A DNA stretch of 64,000 nucleotides from Niallia sp. FSL W8-0635 (GTDB lineage Bacteria; Bacillota; Bacilli; Bacillales; Cytobacillaceae). The notes beneath the pieces were generated by a model that was not told where the DNA came from, made no database searches, and worked only from the letters and a program-made list of their open reading frames with translations. This document shows positions 20,445-28,577 of this stretch, in pieces (position 1 is the first letter of the stretch; each line of letters opens with the position of its first letter). The stretch spans positions 846,501-910,500 of the forward strand of contig NZ_JBBOYD010000001.1 of the NCBI RefSeq assembly GCF_038007965.1, written 5' to 3'. The position numbers were made by a program, and so were the translations under genes.

Positions 20445-21689
20445 ATGGCATATTTATTAGGTTATGATTTAACCGATTATGATATAAAATTAATTGAATG
20501 TCTCGTTAATTATAGAGGTGTTAAACCTTATCATTTTGCAGTAATGAAATATGGTAAGAATTTTACGGAAAGTCAGGAGAAAACTATCTATAAGTATCTT
20601 AGGAAATTACTTGATCAAAAATTGATTGTTAAGTATAAATTGCAAGATGGGTCAGAGGGATCCATGTATTATCTTACTTCCAAAGGTTACGAATTAGCAA
20701 AAGACTTATTTAATATTGAGGAGGGAAAAAGGGGAGAAGGTTGGATTAATGAAAATGGATTTACAAATTATGGTGACTTTCCATATGAATTATTTTCTCC
20801 TCCATTAGAACAAGCTCCCCATCATTTATTACTGGTTGATTTTCTCTTTAAATTAAAATCTATTAATACAACGTTTATTGAACATCGTATCAATCTTTAT
20901 AGCGCTGTAACTTATGGCAACTCTGAAAATAAGTTTCGTTTTCGTCCAGATGCTGAGATTAGATTAGAGAATAATAGGACTTACGCGATTGAGATTGATA
21001 GAGGTAGCGAAAACCATGAACAGCTTTGTAAAAAGTTTAGAACGTACCGACATTATTATGAGACAGCAAAACAAAGTGCATTAGATGTTAGACATGCCGG
21101 AATTATTTTTATCGTGGAAGATAAGCGAAAAAAACATGGCATGAAACGTAGATGGAAGAATATTTGTGCAGCATTTATCAAGGAGGTGGGAGACTACCAC
21201 AAAGATGTTAATCTTATTATGACAACTGTCAGTGATACTAGTGAAACTATTCTTTTTGAGATAAATAGAAAGAATTATGAACAAAGGTTTATCAATAAAT
21301 TAAGCACTTTTCTGAAGAAGAAAGGTAATCAGGATGTAAACCTTTATCTAATCAATGATCTAGATAATGATTATAAGCAAATCATTACAACTAATATGGC
21401 TGAAAGTAATGCGTTTTATGTAAATGTTTATATAACATCGCAAACATTTGAGGCAAACGTTTATAGTAAATTTATGAATGTTTACCGTCAAATAAATGCC
21501 ATTAAAAATCAAGAAGTAGTTAAAGGTCTAGAGTTTAGAGGCTTTAGAAAGGCTATAATTTACGGAAACGAAATGCCTTATCTAATTAATGATATTGGAC
21601 CATACGAGTTAGATAAGGAGTTCAACAATGTGTTTCGGGAATTTAATGACAATGTTCATTATTATAGAGTTGATGATGTCTTGGTATAA
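20445..21689 (+). CDS. Replication-relaxation family protein (Replic_Relax-like)
   Basis: 414 residues, ATG after a GAGAGGAGCC site. The N-terminal ~100 residues form a winged helix (LTDYDIKLIECLVNYRGVKP, YKYLRKLLDQKLIVKYKL, YYLTSKGYELAKDLF). The middle contains FRPDAEIRLEN and YAIEIDRGSEN, an alpha/beta nuclease-like core with D and E-x-D residues as in the replication-relaxation family (PF13814). These proteins occur on plasmids and integrative elements and are thought to act at replication or transfer origins. Together with the integrase and the 11-bp repeats it supports a plasmid-like or ICE-derived origin for this part of the island. Confidence 0.75.
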   Translation: MAYLLGYDLTDYDIKLIECLVNYRGVKPYHFAVMKYGKNFTESQEKTIYKYLRKLLDQKLIVKYKLQDGSEGSMYYLTSKGYELAKDLFNIEEGKRGEGWINENGFTNYGDFPYELFSPPLEQAPHHLLLVDFLFKLKSINTTFIEHRINLYSAVTYGNSENKFRFRPDAEIRLENNRTYAIEIDRGSENHEQLCKKFRTYRHYYETAKQSALDVRHAGIIFIVEDKRKKHGMKRRWKNICAAFIKEVGDYHKDVNLIMTTVSDTSETILFEINRKNYEQRFINKLSTFLKKKGNQDVNLYLINDLDNDYKQIITTNMAESNAFYVNVYITSQTFEANVYSKFMNVYRQINAIKNQEVVKGLEFRGFRKAIIYGNEMPYLINDIGPYELDKEFNNVFREFNDNVHYYRVDDVLV

Positions 21690-21847
21690 CATGTTTGTGA
21701 CTCAGTATCATTTCTAGTTATAATATTGTTAGTTAACACGCAGTTTATCAGTATGATTTTGCAATATACCCGCCTGGAGCAACACTGGTACATGCGATTG
21801 TATTTTTTATAGTAGCTACTTCAAAAAAAGCAAGGTGAATTGTTAGA

Positions 21848-22147
21848 ATGGAAGAAATATCAAAAAACATTGGAACTGTCCATGACATAGACGAATTTGC
21901 GTTTATAGCAGAAATAGAAGACTATTTCTATAAGCAGCAAGATCAGGATGTAGAAATAGAACTTCTGCAGGGTAAAAGTACAACAGAAGGTTTATTAAAT
22001 TTGAGGGCAACTAATAAAAATGGTAATGTGACTGTTTTAAATCATGATGACTCAATTAAGCTTATTGAAACAGTATTCTTTATTAGGGCAGATGAGGTAT
22101 ATGTGAATTTCGCTGGGCACATTGTATATCTGATTGTTTTGAAGTAA
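21848..22147 (+). CDS. Small hypothetical protein
   Basis: 99 residues, ATG with AAGGTGA eight bases upstream. Acidic N-terminal half (IDEFAFIAEIEDYFYKQQD) and a beta-rich C-terminal half ending HIVYLIVLK. No family recognised. Its stop lies inside the 5' arm of a perfect terminator hairpin, supporting a real gene unit. Confidence 0.5.
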   Translation: MEEISKNIGTVHDIDEFAFIAEIEDYFYKQQDQDVEIELLQGKSTTEGLLNLRATNKNGNVTVLNHDDSIKLIETVFFIRADEVYVNFAGHIVYLIVLK

Positions 22148-22192
22148 TCCATAATATAGGCTAAATCGAAAAGCCTATATTATGGATCTTTT
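22147..22192. terminator. Perfect 16-bp hairpin terminator between convergent genes
   Basis: 22147-22162 pairs perfectly with 22172-22187 around a 9-nt loop, followed by CTTTT. On the minus strand it also follows the stop of the gene at 22208. Confidence 0.8.
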
Positions 22193-22207
22193 ATGCCATT
22201 AAAAGGG

Positions 22208-22504
22208 TTACATTAGTTGCTCTCCTTTGTCATCATAGTAGGTTTCAAAATGCCTTGTAATTAAATCAAATAATTCCTTTTGAAATTCTTCGCTTGTTGT
22301 ATTGATACCAGGAAGATGGCCTACTTTTTTTAGTAGAGCTTCTTTTTCTATGTTTCTATCAATCAAGTATTTCACCTCCTCGTACAATTCTGGATATTTC
22401 TCTTCGATAATCATTGCGGTATATTTAAACACCACATTCTTACTTCTTTTATTGAGATCATCTCTAAATCGAGGGAATAAAGCTTTTTCGTGTTTTGGTT
22501 TCAT
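22208..22504 (-). CDS. Small helical hypothetical protein
   Basis: 98 residues, ATG preceded by AAGGTGGGG at 8 bases. Nearly all-helical, charged (FPRFRDDLNKRSKNVVFKYT, EEVKYLIDRNIEKEALLKK). No family recognised. It is convergent with the gene before and shares the perfect terminator. The next gene on its 5' side is over 700 bp away on the other strand. Confidence 0.5.
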   Translation of the reverse strand: MKPKHEKALFPRFRDDLNKRSKNVVFKYTAMIIEEKYPELYEEVKYLIDRNIEKEALLKKVGHLPGINTTSEEFQKELFDLITRHFETYYDDKGEQLM

Positions 22505-22752
22505 CTGCTATCCCCACCTTTAATAATATTTGTAATCCGTTACGCATTGTTGCACCTTCTTCGTTGTTATTTAGAGTTAGCAAACTCTATAAAAAGAGAT
22601 TAATTGAAAGAGATGGAGGTGTCGAATTGGTCAGAGGGTATGATTGTATTGGGCTTTTTACAGATATAGGAATAAAGACAATAAGAGGAAGTTTTACTGA
22701 AATGGGCATTAGATCCATGACTTGAAAAATATCAAAAATTAATGATTTTCGT

Positions 22753-22758
22753 TATAAT
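22753..22758 (+). promoter_or_regulatory. -10 box TATAAT of the leader promoter
   Basis: A consensus TATAAT lies 7-9 bases before the first structured leader element. No good -35 is seen at 17 bp. TTGAAA is present but ~25 bp away. Confidence 0.5.
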
Positions 22759-22764
22759 ATAGGT

Positions 22765-22848
22765 AGCAGTGAAGGCGTTCACTGTGGGATATAGGTAGTA
22801 TCCATCCGACTCACTCTTCCACAGGGATCATCGGGTGGATATTTTTTT
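22765..22848 (+). ncRNA. Structured leader element 1 (attenuator-like) before the DISARM/BREX operon
   Basis: Three helices compete. H1 is CAGTGAA/TTCACTG (22767-22784). An anti-terminator-like helix is CTGTGGGA (22782-22789) with TTCCACAG (22817-22824). The terminator is TATCCATCCGA (22799-22809) with TCGGGTGGATA (22831-22841) followed by seven T. The second helix overlaps H1 and traps the left terminator arm, so the structures are mutually exclusive. The core GTGGGATA...TATCCA recurs in element 2. Confidence 0.6.
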
Positions 22849-23048
22849 ATGCTTTCTTTTTATTTTTAGAAAAATCTATTTATTTTCTAAATCAAGAATT
22901 GATATTTGTCTATCAATAACTTTAGAATTTCGTGATTTTTAGGAGTATCCCCAAGTACGTATATAAACTTACAAACTGTGGGACATTTCCTATTTTCAAA
23001 TAGAATATAAGATTAAGTCTTATACAAATGTAAGATCAACAGCAGACA

Positions 23049-23120
23049 GATAAGATGCCCAAAAGTGGGATACAAGCAATATCCACGTTCTTATCACTTA
23101 TAAGAAGGGTGGATATTTTT
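23049..23120 (+). ncRNA. Structured leader element 2 (attenuator-like), related to element 1
   Basis: GATAAGA (23049-23055) can pair with TCTTATC (23089-23095). GTGGGATA (23065-23072) can pair with TATCCAC (23080-23086) with one bulge. The terminator pairs 23079-23086 with 23109-23116, plus an inner 7-bp stem (23088-23094 with 23100-23106), followed by five T. It ends 120 bp before the first gene of the operon. Core sequence and spacing match element 1. Confidence 0.6.
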
Positions 23121-23242
23121 CATGTATTAAAAGAGTAACAATAATTACTAACCTATAAAACCAGAATTTGGTTGTGTTACTTAAGAACTAGTTATAAAAT
23201 AAAGATAAAGTATAAAAAAAGTAAGAACATCGAGGTGATTCT

Positions 23243-23491
23243 ATGGATATAAAAATCTTTCAGAAGACACAAAGAGATTTAGCAGCGACTATAAATGTTG
23301 TAATAGATAAATATTGGGAAGATGGAATAAGTGAAAATGAAATGATAGAAATTGTTCAGAAGTTATATAGCAATAATGATAGTAAGTTCTTGAAGGATGA
23401 CCAATTTACTACTGTACTGCGTCAACAATGCGGTAAGCGCAGGTTAGAAGTGATTAGTAAGGTGTTGAACATTACCGTGCAACATCGTTAG
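23243..23491 (+). CDS. Small operon leader protein (resembles TIGR04540 family)
   Basis: 82 residues, ATG after a GAGGTGATT site. The pattern TQRDLAATINVVIDKYWEDG, then LYSNND, then LRQQCGKRRLEVISKVL resembles the small TIGR04540 proteins of Firmicutes, which have no assigned function. The first ~20 residues (ATINVVIDKY) echo the N-terminus of the helicase encoded next (QTVNILIDKY), so the two may share a docking surface or an origin by duplication. It is the first gene after the double attenuator and 14 bp before the SF2 helicase. Confidence 0.65.
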   Translation: MDIKIFQKTQRDLAATINVVIDKYWEDGISENEMIEIVQKLYSNNDSKFLKDDQFTTVLRQQCGKRRLEVISKVLNITVQHR

Positions 23492-23505
23492 ATTGAGGTG
23501 TGGAA

Positions 23506-25251
23506 TTGAATACTTTTTTAACAGAAAATGAAATAAGACAAACTGTAAATATATTAATAGACAAATATAACGTTAGTGATACGATGCTAATTAAATTTCT
23601 GGGTACAGATAAATACTTGCAAATTAACAAGATGCTAAATGATTTAGAAGAAGATGACCTAGATAAAAATAAATTAGCACGGATGGTTGTCATTGAGAAA
23701 GGTACATACCTGTTTTCAGGTAGTAATAATAACATCAGGGAACTAAGGTCGTATTTATTAAAACAAATTGATAATAAGACACTAAGTCAATTGTACGAAA
23801 GAAATCCAATAAGCAACAGGAAAATTCAATCCCCTTCATATATGCCAAATGCTTTAGCAGAAAAGAGATGGTCAATGGGAGGAAAATGGCCAAGAGACTT
23901 TGTTCAAACGCTTGGTTTTCCTTTGATTTTTTCAGGTATTTCAATTCCAAAGGACCATAGCACAGACCCTATTCAAGATATTGAACCAAGAAAAATGGTT
24001 CCGCCATTAGTCGAATATCAAAAAGGTCTAAAACAAAAGATGTTGTCTGTTCTGAATCAAGAAAAAGAAAAGACGAGATGCGTTGTTACTTTACCGACAG
24101 GTGGGGGTAAAACTAGAGTAGCAGTTGAAAGTTTCATAGATTGGATGCAACCCCGTTTTAATGAAGGAAAGTATTTATTATGGATTGCCCAAGGTGAAGA
24201 ACTTTGTGAACAAGCAATATCATGTATATCGGATATGTGGCAAGAGAGAGAGTTTCCTGAGACATTGAGAGTTTATCGTTTTTTTGGCGGTAAGAAAATT
24301 AAAGAAGAGGATTTAATCGGTGGAGCTGTAATTGCAAGTATTCAACAATTATATACCCGAATCCAAAGTGAAGATAAAGCATTAGATGAAATATTAGCTA
24401 ATTGTGGTGCAATGATTATTGATGAAGCACATCATGCTACGACAAAGAGCTATGAATTACTTATCAATAAAGCTAAGGAATTAGTAGGTGAAGATCTCTT
24501 TCCTATATGTGGGTTAACTGCTACACCAGGTCGAAGTAATGAAGAAACTATGACCCTTGTTGAACAATTTGAAGCTTATTTAATTCACCCATCTTTACCA
24601 GATATGAAGCGCTATGAAGTAAATCCTCTCTTATACTTTAGGGAAGAAGGATATTTAGCTGAACCATTGTTTTTACTTCATGAAGATGGTGAAGAGATTG
24701 AAGTTACAAACGATATGATGGATAGTGAACAAGATGATATAAATAACGAATTCCTTAATATTTTAGCAAAAGATGAAAAAAGAAATTTTCAAATAATAGA
24801 GTATATGATGGATATAGCAGTAGGTTCATCTTCTTTAGTCTATGCATGTACCGTTGAGCATGCGGAATTCCTAGCATTAATGATGAATTCAGTTGGGAGA
24901 AAATCAGCTGTTATTTCTGCAGATACTCCAAAACCTATTAGACGAATGCATATTTCGGCGTTTAAGAAAGGTGAAATAGAATTCTTATTTAACTACGGAG
25001 TGTTAACAACAGGATTTGATGCTCCAAAAACAGATCATATTCTTATTTGTCGTCCAACTTCTAGTATTATTCTTTATGAGCAAATGGTAGGGCGGGGACT
25101 AAGAGGGGAAAAATTTGGCGGTACCAAATACTGTAAAGTTGTTGATTTCTCTAGAAATATAAAACGTCATGGAGAACCTCTTGCCTATGCTAGATTTATA
25201 AAAGAATGGCAGGTTAAAGAGGTAAAGGACTTTGATGGGGTGATGGTATGA
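23506..25251 (+). CDS. SF2 DEAD/DEAH helicase of the DISARM-BREX operon
   Basis: 581 residues from TTG 23506, which has GAGGTG five bases upstream. The GTG at 23500 overlaps that site. The ~150-residue N-terminus is novel. The core has Walker A LPTGGGKTRVA (Lys202), IIDEAHHAT (306-309), GLTATPGR, TTGFDAP and QMVGRGLRG, as in RadD/YejH-like and restriction-type SF2 helicases, plus a final KVVDFSRNIKRHGEP. It overlaps drmA by 4 bp (ATGA), so it belongs to the same translational unit. It is not part of the classical DISARM or BREX type 3 gene sets and is probably a locus-specific extra motor. Its function is unknown. Confidence 0.85.
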   Translation: MNTFLTENEIRQTVNILIDKYNVSDTMLIKFLGTDKYLQINKMLNDLEEDDLDKNKLARMVVIEKGTYLFSGSNNNIRELRSYLLKQIDNKTLSQLYERNPISNRKIQSPSYMPNALAEKRWSMGGKWPRDFVQTLGFPLIFSGISIPKDHSTDPIQDIEPRKMVPPLVEYQKGLKQKMLSVLNQEKEKTRCVVTLPTGGGKTRVAVESFIDWMQPRFNEGKYLLWIAQGEELCEQAISCISDMWQEREFPETLRVYRFFGGKKIKEEDLIGGAVIASIQQLYTRIQSEDKALDEILANCGAMIIDEAHHATTKSYELLINKAKELVGEDLFPICGLTATPGRSNEETMTLVEQFEAYLIHPSLPDMKRYEVNPLLYFREEGYLAEPLFLLHEDGEEIEVTNDMMDSEQDDINNEFLNILAKDEKRNFQIIEYMMDIAVGSSSLVYACTVEHAEFLALMMNSVGRKSAVISADTPKPIRRMHISAFKKGEIEFLFNYGVLTTGFDAPKTDHILICRPTSSIILYEQMVGRGLRGEKFGGTKYCKVVDFSRNIKRHGEPLAYARFIKEWQVKEVKDFDGVMV

Positions 25252-28200
25252 AACCAGGGGCTACGAAATTAGAAAAATATTTAAAGTCAAGTCAAGAGAA
25301 CTCAATGTCTGTTTCTGACTATATGGAGATAGATAGTAAATGGACAAGTCGTACTTTAAAAAGGATAGTTGATGAACACCCGGATTTATTTCAGATAACA
25401 GAAGGTAAAGTAACATTATTATCAAAAGAACCTGTTAATTATGAAGGATATAAAGAAACAAGATCTGAGATAGTAAATAAATTAGAAAAATTTCTGGTTG
25501 GACCTTTTGATGAAAACGAGGTTCTAGGCAAAAGAAAAAGACCAATGGCTTTATACTTAACGGGAAAACTTGTACCTTTTGGTTCATCGGCAAATGTTAT
25601 AAATGAGGCTGATCTGGATATTCAAACGAATCAGCTGACTGAAGACGAAAAGGTTGATGAATACTTAAGTAATCGTGACATGTTCCGTCCTTCCAGTATG
25701 GGTTTTAGCTTTAAGATGAAAAAGCTAGGGAAAGTAACTATAAATGCAGGTTGGGCGATGTATTTAGGGGAATCTCATGAAAGATCCCAGAAAAAAGAAA
25801 CATGGACAGTGGACCTGAAATCAGATGTTACGAAAATATTAGAAAACAAAAATGCTGATTCAGATCCTGCCCGAGTAAAATATTCTGTAATGAAGAGAGA
25901 TGGAATTTATCATGTAAGTATCTTCCTATATAACTCTTATCAGAGGGATGATCAGTATCCGAAACAGGATGAAATTATGTTTCAAACAAAATTGTCAATT
26001 AGTTTTGAAGAAGATAATATGGCAATTTTCACTTCAAAGGCCGATCGATTTAATGTTGCGGATGAATTACTATATCGTGATTTTAAGGAATTAGCAATTG
26101 GCCATGGGGTAGGTGTGGATTGGAATATTGAGAATGGAAAAGTGAATATAGAATCCACTTGGCTTCCTTTCTATGAGTTACCAGCAGTAGAACATACGAC
26201 ATTTGAAGGATATTCTTTTTCCATGAGAGACCTTAGCAGGATGTCAGCTACAGAACTAAATGATTATTTATCAATTATACCAAAACAATATAATAGATGG
26301 CTAGATTTTCAGTCTGATGAAATTAAGGACTTGGAAGTACATTTAAAAAAAGAAGCGGAAGAGAACATAAAAAAAATCAGGAAAATAATTCAGCGAATTG
26401 AAAATGGTATTAAATTCATATCAAAATCAGATGATTGTATTGGGAAACAAGCTTTCCAATTTGCTAACAAGTGTATGATGTTGCAACGTGCTCACACGAA
26501 GGTGTCGTTGGAATATAGATCATCCAATAAAAGAACTAGGCCCATTCATGATGGGAAATGGCGTTTGTTTCAAATTATGTTTTTGCTTATGAGTATTGAT
26601 GGTGTCTCTGATAAGAACCACGAGGACAGAGAAATGGTAGATTTAATTTGGTTTCCGACAGGTGGAGGAAAGACTGAAGCATACCTAGGAGTAGCTGCAT
26701 ATCTAATGGCATTTAGAAGACTAACTTCGGATATTTTTAATGTGGAAGAGTATGCCGGTGTGACTGTGTTTATGCGTTACACTTTACGTCTTCTAACCAC
26801 CCAACAATTCCAACGTGCAACCGCACTAGTTTGTGCAGCAGAATATATTCGAGGAGAACAACCACATAAATATGGTACAGTGCCTTTTAGTATTGGACTT
26901 TGGATTGGTAATGACTCATCACCAAATCTATTGAAAGATGCTAGTGAAAAAATGGATGAGATTAGACGAGGAAAAGAAGTTCTAAAAGGAAATCCAATGC
27001 AACTCACACATTGTCCATGGTGTGGAACGGAATTATCACCTGATGACTATCATATTACTGAAAAAACTCAGAAAATCAGCTGTCATTACCCTCACTGTGA
27101 GTTTTATGGTGATTTAGGGCTCCCTGTTTATACTGTTGATGAAGAGATATACAAAAGGGTTCCAACTATTATTATCGGTACAGTTGATAAAGTTGCTCAA
27201 CTACCTTGGAAAAATAATATGTACGAGCTTTTCGGACAGAAAAATTTCTATCATCCAGAAAAAGGATTTATTTATGAAGATAAGGAAACGAAACGTGGTT
27301 GGGAGAGGATTGACCGATTAAAACCACCGGAGTTAATCATTCAGGATGAACTTCATTTAATTTCAGGTCCGCTTGGTTCATTAACAGGGCTTTATGAAGT
27401 AGCCGTAGATTTATTATGTCAACAAAATGGGATAGGTCCAAAAATTATCGCTTCCACAGCTACCATACGTGGTGCAGATGAACAAGTCAAAGCATTGTAC
27501 GGTAGAGAGGTAACGCAATTTCCACTAGCAGTACAAAAATCAAATGATAACTTTGTATCTTACTCATTAAAAACGAAGGACAAACCCGGACGTTTATATG
27601 TTGGAATTTGTGCACCTGGTGTCAGTGGGAAAATCCAATCAATTCAAACATATGCAGCTTTGACAACAATTACACGTGATTCAAAATCTGAGTTTATTGA
27701 TCCATATTGGACAATGTTAGGTTATTTTAATACAGTCAAAGAACTTTCTGGTATGTTAACTACATTTAAAGATGAAATACCTACGCGGTTAAATATGTTG
27801 GACAGTAGTAGCCATTTTTCACATGAATTAAATGTGGAAGAAATGACAAGTAGAAAAAAAGCCAAAGAAATACCAGAGTTGCTGAATAAAATGGAGCAAA
27901 CAGTTAACGAACAAGGCGTGTTAGATGCTGTTTTAGCAACAAATATGATTTCTGTTGGGGTTGATGTGAATAGACTTGGAATTATGGTTATGCATGGACA
28001 ACCAAAAACAACTTCAGAATATATACAGGCGACAAGTCGGGTTGGAAGGGAATATCCTGGATTAGTATTAACTATCTTCAATTCCATGCGTTCACGAGAT
28101 TTATCACATTATGAACGTTTTAGGGCCTATCATCAAACAATCTATCGTAATGTTGAAGCAATGAGTGTTACGCCATTTTCAATAGGAAGTAGAAAAAAGG

Positions 28201-28577
28201 GACTAACTGGTGCGTTTATAGGTTTCTTAAGACAGTCGCTCATTGAAATAAGTAACGAAAAGAGTGCCAATAAATTTTATAATTCTGAAAGAGTAGAAGC
28301 ACTGAAAAATAAGTTTGTTGAACGCATTTCTAAGACGAATTCTTGGGAGAAAGTAGAAATAGAAGAACACCTAACAGGGTTTCTGAAATGGTGGGAAACT
28401 ATGTCAGATAAGTATCAGGAACAATTAAGTTATAGATTAAGTCAATACAGTAAAAACCACTTATTAAAACAGATTACTGAAAAAGCAAAAACGAAAGAAT
28501 CCAAACCAGCAATGATGTCGCTAAGAAATGTTGAAGGTGAAATTAAGGTGGAAGAGATGTGGTTTAAAGATGAGTAA
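25248..28577 (+). CDS. drmA: DISARM helicase DrmA
   Basis: 1109 residues. N-terminal ~450 residues are specific to the family. The helicase core has FPTGGGKTEAYLG (Lys475), the unusual DELH box QDELHLISGPLGS (D700-H703), STATIRGAD, and TNMISVGVDV with ATSRVGRE. A zinc finger CPWCGTELSP...CHYPHC is inserted between motifs. The TPFSIGSRKKGLTGAF region after motif VI is typical of DrmA. DISARM is a restriction-modification-like phage-exclusion system, and DrmA works with DrmB as its core. Start codon overlaps the SF2 helicase and the end overlaps drmB by 8 bp, indicating coupled translation. Confidence 0.9.
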   Translation: MKPGATKLEKYLKSSQENSMSVSDYMEIDSKWTSRTLKRIVDEHPDLFQITEGKVTLLSKEPVNYEGYKETRSEIVNKLEKFLVGPFDENEVLGKRKRPMALYLTGKLVPFGSSANVINEADLDIQTNQLTEDEKVDEYLSNRDMFRPSSMGFSFKMKKLGKVTINAGWAMYLGESHERSQKKETWTVDLKSDVTKILENKNADSDPARVKYSVMKRDGIYHVSIFLYNSYQRDDQYPKQDEIMFQTKLSISFEEDNMAIFTSKADRFNVADELLYRDFKELAIGHGVGVDWNIENGKVNIESTWLPFYELPAVEHTTFEGYSFSMRDLSRMSATELNDYLSIIPKQYNRWLDFQSDEIKDLEVHLKKEAEENIKKIRKIIQRIENGIKFISKSDDCIGKQAFQFANKCMMLQRAHTKVSLEYRSSNKRTRPIHDGKWRLFQIMFLLMSIDGVSDKNHEDREMVDLIWFPTGGGKTEAYLGVAAYLMAFRRLTSDIFNVEEYAGVTVFMRYTLRLLTTQQFQRATALVCAAEYIRGEQPHKYGTVPFSIGLWIGNDSSPNLLKDASEKMDEIRRGKEVLKGNPMQLTHCPWCGTELSPDDYHITEKTQKISCHYPHCEFYGDLGLPVYTVDEEIYKRVPTIIIGTVDKVAQLPWKNNMYELFGQKNFYHPEKGFIYEDKETKRGWERIDRLKPPELIIQDELHLISGPLGSLTGLYEVAVDLLCQQNGIGPKIIASTATIRGADEQVKALYGREVTQFPLAVQKSNDNFVSYSLKTKDKPGRLYVGICAPGVSGKIQSIQTYAALTTITRDSKSEFIDPYWTMLGYFNTVKELSGMLTTFKDEIPTRLNMLDSSSHFSHELNVEEMTSRKKAKEIPELLNKMEQTVNEQGVLDAVLATNMISVGVDVNRLGIMVMHGQPKTTSEYIQATSRVGREYPGLVLTIFNSMRSRDLSHYERFRAYHQTIYRNVEAMSVTPFSIGSRKKGLTGAFIGFLRQSLIEISNEKSANKFYNSERVEALKNKFVERISKTNSWEKVEIEEHLTGFLKWWETMSDKYQEQLSYRLSQYSKNHLLKQITEKAKTKESKPAMMSLRNVEGEIKVEEMWFKDE

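Noticed and set aside
22495..22725. 76-codon plus-strand frame overlapping the small minus-strand gene at 22208
   Set aside because: No ribosome site, no protein-like core and it overlaps a better-supported gene.
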